From Margaritispora aquatica (taxonomy: Eukaryota; Ascomycota; Leotiomycetes; Helotiales; Discinellaceae), in assembly GCA_007644065.1 (NCBI GenBank), contig VJWN01000012.1:671758-735757 (forward strand): 64,000 nucleotides of DNA. Direction: 5' to 3'. The position numbers and the translations under genes were made by a program. How positions within the stretch are numbered: position 1 is the stretch's first letter; the number at the start of each line of letters is the position of its first letter. Below, in pieces: positions 48,036 to 58,919 of the stretch. The notes below the pieces were generated by a model. That model was not told where the DNA came from. It saw nothing but the letters and a program-made list of their open reading frames with translations, and ran no database searches.

Positions 48036-48485
48036 TCAAAATCCGATCCTCACATGCCTGGATGTGCAAGATCTGTTAGGATGTATGTTTTCAGCTAGGT
48101 GTTTGGTGAGCAGCTTCCAGATAAGTTGGCAATGATACGGCTCTGGATGCTTCATCGCCAATCGCGATAGATCCCGCCTATCCATGATATACTGCAAAGC
48201 CTCTGGGAGTGCTTCTTCAGGTAGAACCTGAACAGTGTGGTCGTCAAGCCATGAATAAACCTCTCAGACGGCTTACCATTGGAGCATTATGATCCCACGA
48301 AGTCCTACATATCGTTTTGTGGTACATTTTGACTACTCTCGCCCCCAAATGCTGTATTCCAAGATACTTTCAGATAATCTCGAATCCGCGGCATGAAGAG
48401 CCGAGGCCACGGGGTGTTTCGAGCACAATGCATTGATGTTGTTGGGATGATTGCAACACACTAGCAGACAATCGATAAGTTTCAT
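48036..48485 (-). pseudogene. Ankyrin-like gene remnant
   Basis: Minus-strand sequence that reads like a damaged ankyrin-type gene. A first segment from 48485 (MKLIDCLLVCCNHPNNINAL) contains HPVASALHAADSRLSESILE, then breaks into TAG. Shifted by one base, the reading continues QHLGARVVKMYHKTICRTSW. A GT-AG intron leads to VLPEEALPEALQYIMDRRDL and then HPEPYHCQLIWKLLTKHLAE, ending at TGA 48036-48038. The repeat-like spacing and the smooth continuation across the frame change suggest a former coding region, possibly the tail of a longer gene. It may instead be an active gene with extra small introns I have mis-modelled. No family member is named with confidence. Confidence 0.35.
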
Positions 48486-48933
48486 GGAATGGGATGAACT
48501 CTTCTATAAAGATTGTCAGCATGTTATTGCTGGAGTTCTCTAGTGAGAATGCACGAGTGTAGAACTATATCACACTTTTGAAACATCCCTTTCGGATTTG
48601 ATCTTAGCGTTGCGAGAAAGCTTACTTGCTTTGATGTGTTTCCTATTCGGACAAACTTCTGGTCAAGGCTTGCAGAAGCTTTGTGTGACGACACTGGCAC
48701 CAACTTGGTGAGGTTTCAATAATTGACATTGTGCGTCACACCAGCAAAGCTGGGGCAACAGTGAGCCCTTGTGATTTTGACAGGCAGGGACACCTCTCTC
48801 AAGTCTGTTGCTATCATAATATAGACAATAGTTCTGCTTTCCATTCCTCTATGTTTGCGATCCTGTCAATTTCAATATTTTCCTCTTGGTGGCAGAGATT
48901 TCGACTCGCCGGCCGAGCCTATCAACTTTCAAT

Positions 48934-51900
48934 ATGGGTGCTTCCAATCAACAATGGGAATGGTCTGGTCCTTTGCAATATTCTAAATATATTGTTCTAC
49001 TTCTTTCTGCAGTCACACTTGCTATTCTTGTGGTTCCTTGCTTCGCTACTGATTCGCTACATGTTGGGTCGACTGAGAACTCCAATCACAACAGCCAGAG
49101 CTTGGATAGATATCACACCCATGCCACATCTGCTGAAGATGTACATCAAGCCATTGTGGAATCTCTGGTTCTCTTGAAAGACCTCTTCAAAGACCGTGAC
49201 AGTCAGGGTGAGTATGCCATAAACTTTTTATGCACGCACGAAGTAAATAGACTAACGGAAGCAGGCCAACCCACTTACGTCGGGGGAACCAGTGAGTCTA
49301 TAGCACCAAGAGCTCTCACAACTGCTCTCGAGGGTCTCTTCATTGGCATAACTCAAGGCAATCTCATTACAGCTTCGAAATTTGTGGGTATTGGCATGGG
49401 AGCTGGCACTTTGAAAGGATTGAACGTCAACCAAGCTTTTCTGAAGCCGAACAAGGCTATACCAGAAGCAATTGGGATCAACAAGGCAGCCGAGAATCTC
49501 GGGGAAGGTGTTTCGACATCTCTCATCGGATCACTGAACCTTAAAGCTCTTATACCCGGACTCAGCGTTCTGCGCCCTGTATCTTTAGCTCTTTCTCGGG
49601 GCCTCGGAAGTGGAGCTGCAGCAGGACTGAATCTGAAAACAGTAAATACGACGGCATACGACACCACTGGACTCAGTGGGATAGCTGGAGATTTTGGCAG
49701 AGGCCTAACATCATCATTTGTGGAAGGCGTTGACTTCCAAAGGCTAAAGGAATTCATTGGCGTGGATCAGCGTGGATCTGAAACGAATGTTCTGGCTTTA
49801 TCCCTTGCCCAAGGCGTTGGTGGTGGTGCCTCTGCTGCCTTGCAACTAAAATCCGCTTCAGAAACTGAGGCTTTCAATTCAAGTGGGCTTGGTGGTCTGG
49901 CAGGAACTATCGGGCAGGCCTTGTCCACTTCCTTCTTTAGTGGCGTCAACGTTCAAAGCTTCCAGAAATTCTTCGGCACGACTCTAACAAGTGTTCAAAC
50001 AAACCAAGCTATGCTCTCTCTAGCTCAGGGTATCGGTGGTGGGGCAGCATTTGCTCTGAAACTTAGCGATGTTCCCCTAGGTGACATGTTTCTTAGGACT
50101 GAAGGAGCAAGCGGTGTAACTGGTTCTGTTGGCCAGGGCTTTTCTACCTCATTCTTGCAGAACGTGAATCTCTCCTCTGTATTATCCAAAGCGACAGCTG
50201 GCATTCCGGGAACCAACCTGGTTTCTATCGCTCAAGGCCTCGGGTCTGGACTTGGAGCGGGTACTGCGGTTGGGCTTGGCTTACAACCTGCTGGTAACAA
50301 CGTTTCTGCAATCGATGAAGCATCACTTAACGCCAAGGACGTTGTTCAAGTGTTTGCCAAAGAGCTTACACAAAGTTTTCTAGCCAATGGTACAATTACC
50401 AAGGTCTCACAGATATTATCTGGAGACAACGCTAGAACTTTAGATATCAGCAAGATTGCCACAGGACTCGGCATCGGGTTGGTCGATGGCGCTCAGAAAA
50501 GTATCGAGAACGCAGGTGGTGTGGTAAAACTCTTCAACATGCCTCCCACGAATGCTCAAAGAATGACTTCGACGCTCACAAAAAGTAAATTTGAAGATGG
50601 AGTTGGTGGGGCAGCTACTGGATTAGGCTCCGGATTAGGATTCGAATTTACCAAAAGCTTACTTCAGGTCCTAGGAAAGCCACCTATGGCTGGACGTTCA
50701 AGCCCAGACTTTAAGATGTCCGTGTCAGAGAAAGTCCATCACGTCGTACTACCAGGTCAGAGAAAATACAGATCTACGACTATGTACAGACAAGAATCGC
50801 CACCTTCACCACCAGCAATGCTCGACACAATCATGCTAGCCAAAACTCTCGATCCAATCCTACAACCTGCATCCAACATCTCGGCTGCCAAGGTATCGGT
50901 GGACTCGCTTCGGTTTTCTATGCACTTCAAAGAAGCAAAGTCTTGGGCAATGGAAAGCTCATAAATCTAACTATGGCCCGGGGATCCATCTCAAATCAAA
51001 CACTGACTGTCAACGATGACACGGGGAACACCTTCAATCTTAATATTGCCGAAAATCTCATCACGGTCAATGGCAACAGCATGAAAAGGCTTATTAATCT
51101 GACAACTTTTCACAGTAAGTAATCCATCTTAGGACCTAGGAGCGCTGCTAAGAGAGCCAGTTGCCTCGGCATCCTCAGCATGGCTTTTCGCTATCCCAGC
51201 CATCATGCTCCTCTCCTCCTTACGCAGTTTTTCACTCATGACCAACCGGCCCAGCTCTCTTCAGTCGGTACGGAAGTGGCAATGCATAATCAACACCACA
51301 GTGGTATTACCCTCTGTTCTAATCACATTCACTATTGGCATCATCGGCGAAGGGAAGCGAAGCCACTTCAAATCCACACACGGCGTAAGCCCTTCACTTA
51401 CCAAAGCCCCCAAACATCCACACAAACTAACTCATCCACCCAACAGATCCTCAGCCTCCTCCTCCTCATCTCCACAGCCCTCGCGCCAGTTCTATACAAA
51501 ACCAAGCACGCCTCCATCCTCCTCGCGCGTACACACGTGCTGAATCTCGCGGTCCTCGTCGTCCTCACTATAGTGACCACCCTCACTGGCTTCGTGGATC
51601 TCAGCACCATCTCCTTCTGCATCTTTCAGCGCCTCCCACAATCTATATTCGTCGCCGCGGGTGTATTTTTCTCGATTCCCCTGTTGTGTGCTGTTACGCT
51701 GGCGGTGTTGGTTTTAGTGTTGGATCACTTACTTACGAGGAGTGATAGAACGGAGGGAAGGGATCGAGTGTCTGAGATTGAGGGTGGTGGCAGCAGTACG
51801 AGGAGCGCGATGGTCATTGGCAGTGATGTGTTTGTATTTGATAAGAAGCTCAGTGTGTATAGCGTGGGTAGCGTGGATAGTAACGGGAGCGTAGACGGTG

Positions 51901-52222
51901 TGACTAGTACGAACGAGAAAGACGTAGCGGCGGCTATGGAGAAAGAGAGGGGTAGCAAATGTTCAGGTTGGGAGGCAATGTTCGCGCAACTAGTATCGAT
52001 CATGGGGTTCTCGCCAGAGAGTGGGGAGAAGGAGAGTTCTCTGTAAGTCTTTATAATCTACCTCTTCTGCCTTTCATTTTCCTGTCCTACATGATCTTCT
52101 ATGGACTGGAGTTTCTGGTCTTTAGATCCGTTTTTCACCATTTATACATATTGACTTCTCTCCTCAGATTCCGCATCCCGCGCGGCACATCCCTCGTGCC
52201 GTCCATTGGGAAGGCATTCTAG
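48934..52222 (+). CDS. Secreted/membrane protein: tandem Gly-rich repeats plus b561-like domain
   Basis: A 947-residue protein in six exons: 48934-49207, 49265-50755, 50893-51114, 51179-51384, 51447-52042 and 52168-52222, with every phase closing. Residues 20-45 are a signal peptide or anchor (YIVLLLSAVTLAILVVPCFA). About residues 110-560 hold roughly five tandem repeats of about 70 residues. Each has a core such as LSLAQGVGGGASAALQL, then GLGGLAGTIGQALSTSFFSGV. Further on are a short strand-rich segment (SNQTLTVNDDTGNTFNLNIA) and five or six membrane helices: AIPAIMLLSSLRSFSL, VVLPSVLITFTIGIIGEG, HGILSLLLLISTALAPVLY, VLNLAVLVVLTIVTTLTG and FVAAGVFFSIPLLCAVTLAV. The helices, with histidines at STHG, KHAS and RTH, resemble cytochrome b561. 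A Ser/Gly/Asp-rich tail ends IPRGTSLVPSIGKAF. The exon 2-3 junction (137-nt intron, 50756-50892) is the least certain part. I do not know a named family with this combination. Confidence 0.75.
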
Positions 52223-53349
52223 GTCACATCCCTTACCTCATTGCTTGAATACGGATGAATCGATCGGGTGCTTTATGCCATGCGAAGGACTTGTTGTATA
52301 ATTTACTTGTTTTATTGTTTATCGCCCACGCTCCTTACGAATAATCTTAATAGGTCTCTATCAAGGTTTAAGTTTCATTTTTTCTCCAAAGGTGCTGATG
52401 AAGGAGCTGATCAGGAGGAAGCGAGAGGACACTATAGTCCACGGTGGGCTCATAGCCAAGCTCATCGAGGTCTGGGCATGAGGAGTACTAGGTGATAATC
52501 ATAGTGGCTATATGGTTCACCAGTCAGTAGTTACCACACAAATCAACAGTGCAAGATAAGGAATAATTTTGTTTACAATCTACAATATATCCATTCTTCT
52601 GTTTGAGATTGAGGATGAGATTAAGTAACTATGTTCCCTTTACCTGTATCTAGCTGCCTTACTAAAGTCTCCAGTCTAAACCCCCCGACCCGCTTGTCTT
52701 GTCTAGTTTCGAGCTGAAATTTAAATTCAAATTCAAGTTCATAATGAAGCTGACACGAACATTGGAGAACGAGAACTGAAAATCTCTGAATCCCGTATCC
52801 TGTATCCTGTATCCTGTATCCTCATATTTATTTCATGCTCTGGTATATAAGCGAGCTTTTGGGGACAATCACAAACAATAGCAATGTGTTGTCATCTCAC
52901 CTTATACTACCTGCCAGTTCACTCCTATTAGCTTTATAGAATAGCCTAAGCTGATATCACAAAGGATGGGTCTTTAAAGCATTTCTTTATCCTGGTGTTT
53001 ACTAGATTGGGATATTTCAGCAACCCACCCCTTTATCACCTTGTCCTGTCCTATATTTCATCCTTCTTACACCTAAGAAAACAGCAACATTAAACGATCT
53101 GCTGCCCTCTTCTTTCCAGTCGATATAGTTCTATATCAAGCAAAACTAAACACCCAGAAGTAATGACGACAAAGCTCGTCGCAAAAATACCAAGCATACT
53201 AAGGTAAGTCATTTATCCCCATTAATCCGTCCTTTGACTGATCATTGATAGGGAAGCAGTCTGGAGTTGTTAGTAACAAACGAGGAGTGACCACATTTAT
53301 CTCATAGGAGCGCACGCCTAGATAAGTTACAATTCCATCAAGAACGAAA
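52223..53349. other. Intergenic
   Basis: About 1.1 kb. It includes a (CCTGTAT)-type 7-bp repeat near 52797-52822. A short ATG frame at 53163 (MTTKLVAKIPSILR) ends at a possible GTAAGT donor and could be a first exon of the decayed gene downstream. Confidence 0.45.
52797..52822 (+). repeat. Tandem 7-bp repeat (TATCCTG)n
   Basis: About three and a half copies of the 7-bp word GTATCCT in a row. Confidence 0.85.
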
Positions 53350-54615
53350 TGTATCCAGCGACACCAAAGGTCTCACAGTTTGAGGATCAATAACGAAAGC
53401 GAAAACGATCGCAAGATAAAGAAATCTCTTTCTCTACCGTCAACAGCTCTCAGGCACAACTTCGGGCTCCTTCTCCACGAACTCACATCGAGCATAAAAC
53501 CAGGGAGAACACAGCGTTTAGTATCAGCGGGAAGGAGATCAACCCAGTTGAAAAATGGTCGAAGAAATTTCGTTGGCCTAAGGAATACTTTGAACCGGAG
53601 ATCACTATGCAACATCAGCTTGCAAGAAAGAAACCATCTTCGTCTCTTTGTCAGAAAGAATCAGAAACTAGCCCCAAAAGCAGTTCTGCCACACCTAGCG
53701 ATCAAAAGCTGAGGGAAGCCAGAAGTACCTTTTATGCACGTCCAAGCTATGAGACTGTGCTTGCAACTAAAGGTAGTTTTATGGGGAAGTTCGAGTTGGG
53801 TATTACAAATGAAAGAAAAGAGCTCTATCGGACTCTGCTTACGGCCGAACAATCCATTCCTCAAGATACCTTGTTTCGTGACGACCTGTTCGAGGAGATT
53901 TGCGAAAGTGTGTGATCGAGAAAAGAAGCTATGGTCGTTCGAGATATTTCCCCGCTGATATGTCCATCGGCTCAAGTGCTGAGGATCTATGGTGGCAAAC
54001 ATCTCAAGGTTTTGAATGAAAGTGTCAATGAAGACTGGAATAGCGCCATACCTTTGTACGGTCCTTGTCCACAACCTGATTATTCCGTGGGCTTCGCACG
54101 ATTTGCCTTTACTGATGATCAACTAGAAAACTCAAACCTTTGCGTCCCATTTTATGGCTACCTGGCAAATGTACTTCCCATTTCTAACTTGCGAAGTCAG
54201 GTGTGGTGCAGCGGAACTTGATGTAGCAGACCGACAGAATACCCACAGTATGGCGCTCGCAGTGAGAGTTACGGTGGAACTCTTTCGAATTCTGAAGCGC
54301 GAGAAGGAACTTCATCGGGAGATACTCGCCTTCTCAATTTCACACAACCATGACACAGTCAGGATGTACGGCCATTATCCCGTGATCGATGGAAAGAACA
54401 CAACCTACTATCGCCATCCTATCCGTAAGTTCGATTTCACGGAACTTGATGGCAAGGAGAAATGGACAGCGTACAAATTTACTAGGAATATCTACGACAT
54501 ATGGATGCCGACCCAGTTAAAAAGAATCTGTTCGGTCATCGATGACTTGCCACCGCACATGAACTTTGATGTCTCAGTGGAATCCGAGCCAAGAGAATCC
54601 GGCCTTTTATTATAA
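53350..54615 (+). pseudogene. Decayed DUF7924-like gene
   Basis: A disrupted gene resembling the DUF7924 family of fungal proteins of unknown function. From ATG 53350 the frame meets TAA at 53391-53393 and then continues KRSQDKEISFSTVN and PVEKWSKKFRWPKEYFEPEI. A second in-frame stop, TGA, is at 53913-53915 between EEICESV and SRKEAMVVRDISPLI. Around 54130-54155 the reading moves to another frame (MATWQMYFPFLTCEVRCGAA), with a few conserved residues apparently missing. The rest reads normally through HYPVIDGKNTTYYRHPIRKF and YDIWMPTQLKRICSVIDDLP to 54615. No intron can absorb the TGA because no usable donor/acceptor pair lies around it. Long intact stretches suggest recent inactivation; assembly errors would be needed three times to explain it otherwise. 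Confidence 0.72.
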
Positions 54616-55475
54616 GGATTGAATAGCCAAGGATCGGCGATGAATAACCTCCACTCAAATTGAAAAGTGTCTTATCGATCTGTACAACCTAGAGAAGTTC
54701 GATATTCACATGGAGTCGGAGCGATTGATTAAGGCTCTTGCCAGCTCTGCATTGTATTCTGAAGCAAAAGGCATTGGGACAGTAGTAGGAGGCAGGGTCA
54801 AGGCAAGGAGAGGAGGAGCGACCTTCAGCACTGTGCATCGTTTGTAAAAAGGAAAAAAGAGAAGAAAAAAACCATTGAAATTTTTATTTCCGTAGCCTGG
54901 AGAACTGTATAATACCATGGTACCTGGGATAGCAATGGTCACGCAACTTTGCAAAATATATCAATCATTTTCACAATAACGACGTTGCACCTCACTTGCG
55001 CTTCTGATACTAATCTCTCTTTATCTACCTCCTATGCTGTTTCACTTCAGCATGTGCATTAACTCTATCCTCCTCGCTTCTTGCCTCGCTTACCACGCCG
55101 TTCCCTTCTGTTCTCGTTCCTCCACTGTCAGACCTCCTCCGATCACGAACTGGCCGACAGAGGGACAAAATTACGTAAAAACCCATCCACACACATTTTC
55201 TACTGTGCCTCCTACATCCAGGTGAATTGAAATGACGTCCCTTGTGTCGTCTTCCACTTCACTTATCAATGAACGATTGAAATATCCATCACAAACCTAC
55301 CTTACCTTACCTTACTTATGTAAACTTCCCACCCCGACTTCAAGCGAACTCTCAATCAGCAACCACAAATAGTAGCAATACCTCATCAAGTTATCTCTCC
55401 TCAACGTATCTTCAACCTCCTCATATTGTATACCACACCCTCATCTCGTCCACCACCCTCTACACCTCCCATCAA
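54616..55475. other. Intergenic
   Basis: About 0.86 kb. Some sequence just after 54615 (to about 54830) may be the tail of the decayed gene; the rest is C/T-rich with TACCTTACCTTACC repeats near 55302. Confidence 0.45.
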
Positions 55476-56978
55476 CTAAACATCCTTCAAACCACCAACA
55501 ACAGTCATAAGCGCAATCAGCAGCGCCGCCGCCGTAATAACATACAGCGCCAAAGTCCACGCGGTAACAACGTCCCCCTCTTCAAGTTGCATATACCAGA
55601 CCCCAACCACAACGCTCAAGATCAATGGAACCATCACTACCGCGATGAGTCTGTAGCTCGACCACTCATACTCGAGCTGGAGACTGTATCTGCCCTCAAG
55701 AGGATTAGGTCCTTTAGATTTCTCAACACAGGAACCTGAAGGAGGGGATGCGTTCAAGTTCCGCGCCACCCAGCCTTGCCACGCGATGGCGACGTCTGGA
55801 TCTGGATGTCGATAAGAAGCGCGGTAGGCGAGAAAGAGTTGGGCAAGGACGGCGGATTGCGAGGGCGTTAGTAAGAGCGGGATGTGTGCTCCGCGCGAAA
55901 TGTCACATTTGTACAAGCCAAATCCTCTCAAGCCTTTGAGACTCAAGAATCGCTTAAGGCCTCTGAGACTTCTCTCTCCTCTGCGTAATGCGACAAACAA
56001 GTCTTCAGGGCTGTCGAACTGTAGTATCTTTTCTTGTGGATGGAGGGCAGAGCGGAGGAACCAGCCGATGACTAGGTATGGCTTTTGCGCGCCCATGATG
56101 AATTCGACTTGTTTCTTGATGTCGCCACGGGTGGCTTCGTAGCGTTGTCTGAGAACTGGACAGCGATTTTGTGAGGATGTAGAGCGCGAGTGGGAATGTG
56201 AGTGTTTACTGAGTGGCGTGAGACTGATGCCGTTTCTGAAATGAGCAGCGAGACATTGTTGCGACTCGGTGGTTTGGCTCTGAATGACCATTGGATCTGG
56301 TCTCTTGCATACAGCTGATTTTAGATCTAGCACTGCAGTATCCATGAGTGACTGTGAAGTTTGCGCAGTATCGCTTAGCATAATCGGCTTTTTCACTGCT
56401 CCGGGGGTTCGTCCACGGGTTGGTGATTCCTGGGATTCGATCCTCTCCTGTCTCTTCTCCTTCAGACGCGATATAACTCTTACAACAGCAGTCTTCAGAA
56501 TCCTCTTCCTCCTCGCCATCAAATACAACAACCACAACCTTGGCTCCTCCATTCTCTGTAACCAATTAATTCTCGCCTGCCAGATCTTCCTTTGACTTCG
56601 CGTGCTAGGTTTCCACCAGGGGAGCCTATCGACCAATTCTTGCAGTCTTTTTTGTTCCCGGCCAAAATCATCGAACATATTTTTGTACTCATCGTAATTC
56701 AGATTCTCGGGTTCGTCGGTCTGGAGTAGCTTGAGGAAGAGCCGCGCTTCCGTGGATGTCAAGCCGACGCGACGAGTACATTGCTGGTCTGCCCAGAAGA
56801 TGTTGCCATTTTCAGACTTAATAATGGGAGGAATGTCGTCTAACTCAATGACTTCGAGTGAACGACGCATTCTACGGCCGCTCTTGGTAGATCTGGGTTT
56901 GGAGAGGAGGAGAGGATCACTTGCGTCGCATACAATGTCGATGCCATCGTATTGGCTTTCGACATCACGAGTAGTCAT
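55476..56978 (-). CDS. Hypothetical protein, C-terminal two-helix membrane anchor
   Basis: A single-exon protein of 500 residues. The first 130 residues are hydrophilic, with motifs such as IIKSENGNIFWADQQCTRRVGLTSTE. The middle is a basic, Ser-rich, probably disordered stretch around residues 190-290. Residues about 300-400 are a folded-looking segment (PYLVIGWFLRSALHPQEKIL and ARGAHIPLLL-like text). The C-terminus has two membrane helices: SSYRLIAVVMVPLILSVVVG and AWTLALYVITAAALLIALM. I recognise no named domain; the layout (cytosolic body, C-terminal helical hairpin) is seen in uncharacterised ascomycete proteins. The start at 56978 (MTTRDVESQYDG) is the first ATG in frame. The spacer to the next minus-strand gene is about 0.7 kb. 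Confidence 0.78.
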   Translation of the reverse strand: MTTRDVESQYDGIDIVCDASDPLLLSKPRSTKSGRRMRRSLEVIELDDIPPIIKSENGNIFWADQQCTRRVGLTSTEARLFLKLLQTDEPENLNYDEYKNMFDDFGREQKRLQELVDRLPWWKPSTRSQRKIWQARINWLQRMEEPRLWLLYLMARRKRILKTAVVRVISRLKEKRQERIESQESPTRGRTPGAVKKPIMLSDTAQTSQSLMDTAVLDLKSAVCKRPDPMVIQSQTTESQQCLAAHFRNGISLTPLSKHSHSHSRSTSSQNRCPVLRQRYEATRGDIKKQVEFIMGAQKPYLVIGWFLRSALHPQEKILQFDSPEDLFVALRRGERSLRGLKRFLSLKGLRGFGLYKCDISRGAHIPLLLTPSQSAVLAQLFLAYRASYRHPDPDVAIAWQGWVARNLNASPPSGSCVEKSKGPNPLEGRYSLQLEYEWSSYRLIAVVMVPLILSVVVGVWYMQLEEGDVVTAWTLALYVITAAALLIALMTVVGGLKDV

Positions 56979-57659
56979 TTCGAGGTTGAAGTTGTTGTTA
57001 GTCTGATTCGATTGATGCAGGTCGATTGTTCGAGACCAGGTAAGTTGAGATCAAGCTGCTTATTTACCAACAATAACCATGCCATCACACCCACCACTTC
57101 ATACCCGTCAAGAGGTCTCCAGCAGGAATCTAAACAGCTGCTCATGTAATTGTAAAAGGTTGACACTGGCTTTAAGACAGCTGATCTCCAGATCGCGGTC
57201 AGGTGTATTGAGATGAATTGAGATGGTGTTTGCAAATAAATGGAAGTGAAGGAAACGATTCGCCTAAACCATCTCTGGTGGTTATCGTGGTTGTCTAGAG
57301 ATTGGGAAAACCTGGCTTGTGACTCGGGTCTTTGGATGGAAAGATGACTTAAATCATCAACCTCACTTGCTCCTTCCTCGTTCTGTCACGAGGCTTCGAG
57401 TCGTAATAGTCATCACCTGCCAATTCACACCTTCTTCGTGTTTAAGCGAGAAGAGATGGCAGAATTTCAATTGAGACTCTCTACATCCACATTTTTGCAG
57501 TTGTACATGAGAAAGTACTTGCCCTTCAAAGTTTCCATCATAAAATGTACAAACCTATACTTCTCTTCAAATTTTACAAAACTCAGAGTCAGATAATTTT
57601 AAGAGGCGAACCTCAATTTATTTGCAGGATTTCCGTCCCGTTGCGTTTTGGTCTACAGA
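56979..57659. other. Intergenic
   Basis: About 0.7 kb between two minus-strand genes. Nothing coding; promoter of the 500-aa gene is expected here. Confidence 0.5.
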
Positions 57660-58919
57660 CTAAAGAGATTGTGCTGAATGTGCCGACTGCGGCCTCTCAT
57701 CACCACTCAAGACATGCCCTTCCGAGTGTACAGACCCATTCCAGTCATCTCTCTCAGACATCTCCGAGTCCTCAGATGTAGACGGTTCGTATCTTTCTTC
57801 AGGCTCCGACTCCGAGCAATCCGAAACCGATACAGCGCGACGGATAGCAGTGATAGGTGTCTTAGCTAGTTGAAGTGCAGTCAATGGCGTCCTGCCTGCG
57901 GGTTCCATCTGCTCCTCAGTGTCACCTTCTGTGCTGGAAATCGTCCATTCCCATTTCCTCTTCTTCTCCTTTGACTTGCGTTTCTTGGTATTTGGTGTTG
58001 ATAAATCGCTATCCGCCATGCGGCGTCGCATTTCTTCAAATGGGCCCGGAGTCTGCCCACCATCTCTAGTTTCATTTCCCGTATATGCCATTGTGAGATC
58101 AAGAATATCTGCCTTGTCCCCCTCCCTGTCGGTTGCCGAATAAGGCGAATCTTCCACCAAAAGATCGATATGCGACTTGACGTATTTATTGGTTGTAATT
58201 GTTTGTGTTAGCGGATCATTGTACCCGACTTTCTTTGATGCTCGATTTGCTAATCGCATTGACATCCGACTTGGTGTTGCGGGTGTTATGGATGTTCTTG
58301 GAGGAAGTGGTGAGTTTCGTAGAATGCTGTGAAGTGTCCTGGGGTGCGTATATGGTGCGACTTGGTATGGATTACCTGTGGTCATCCGTCGTCGAGGTGT
58401 TCTTGGTGTATTTGGAGAAGCTGTGCCATCATTTGCAGCAAAAGTAAAGATTTGTGGCATGGAGCGATCTGAACCAGCCGACTGAGGTGGAGTGAAGGTG
58501 AAAGAATTTGCGGATGGCTTGGATTGCGTGTGAGGATGTGCAGTGGTAGGTGTTAGATCTGGAAATGCTGAGCTGGGAGTATCTGGATATGCGATCGAGA
58601 ATGGCCCTGGTGTCTGGGTTCTTTGAGATGGGTGGACATATCCACCATCTCCTCCAAAATTCTTGGTCTCAAGACGCAGCGAGGTAGGTTTGCTGGTTTT
58701 GATCTCTAGTCCCGCAGGCCTCGCTGTCCGTGGGGAGGAGTTCTCGATCGCAGCAGCATATGCATTGGACAGTGTGTTGAAGGCGGTTGGAGATGTGATA
58801 TCAACATCTGCTTTCAACGCCGTCACTGACTTATTCAAGGTCACTGCTGTTGCTGGCGTCTTAATTTGAAGAGATAGCCGTGGCCTTTTAGGCGGCGAGG
58901 ACTGAGGAATGAGAGTCAT
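57660..58919 (-). CDS. Disordered Ser/Thr/Pro-rich protein
   Basis: A single-exon, 419-residue protein, Ser/Thr/Pro-rich with no membrane helix or signal peptide. It opens MTLIPQSSPPKRPRLSLQIK, with basic patches that could be nuclear localisation signals (KRPRLS, KKRKSKEKKRKWEW). Many SP/TP sites lie between (for example TPSSAFPDLTPTTAHP), so proline-directed phosphorylation is plausible. An acidic Glu/Ser/Asp-rich tail (SEPEERYEPSTSEDSEMSE) ends it. Proteins of this type are conserved but uncharacterised in Pezizomycotina, and some database entries carry an unsupported enzyme name. A start 36 nt upstream (58955) is also in frame. Confidence 0.7.
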   Translation of the reverse strand: MTLIPQSSPPKRPRLSLQIKTPATAVTLNKSVTALKADVDITSPTAFNTLSNAYAAAIENSSPRTARPAGLEIKTSKPTSLRLETKNFGGDGGYVHPSQRTQTPGPFSIAYPDTPSSAFPDLTPTTAHPHTQSKPSANSFTFTPPQSAGSDRSMPQIFTFAANDGTASPNTPRTPRRRMTTGNPYQVAPYTHPRTLHSILRNSPLPPRTSITPATPSRMSMRLANRASKKVGYNDPLTQTITTNKYVKSHIDLLVEDSPYSATDREGDKADILDLTMAYTGNETRDGGQTPGPFEEMRRRMADSDLSTPNTKKRKSKEKKRKWEWTISSTEGDTEEQMEPAGRTPLTALQLAKTPITAIRRAVSVSDCSESEPEERYEPSTSEDSEMSERDDWNGSVHSEGHVLSGDERPQSAHSAQSL

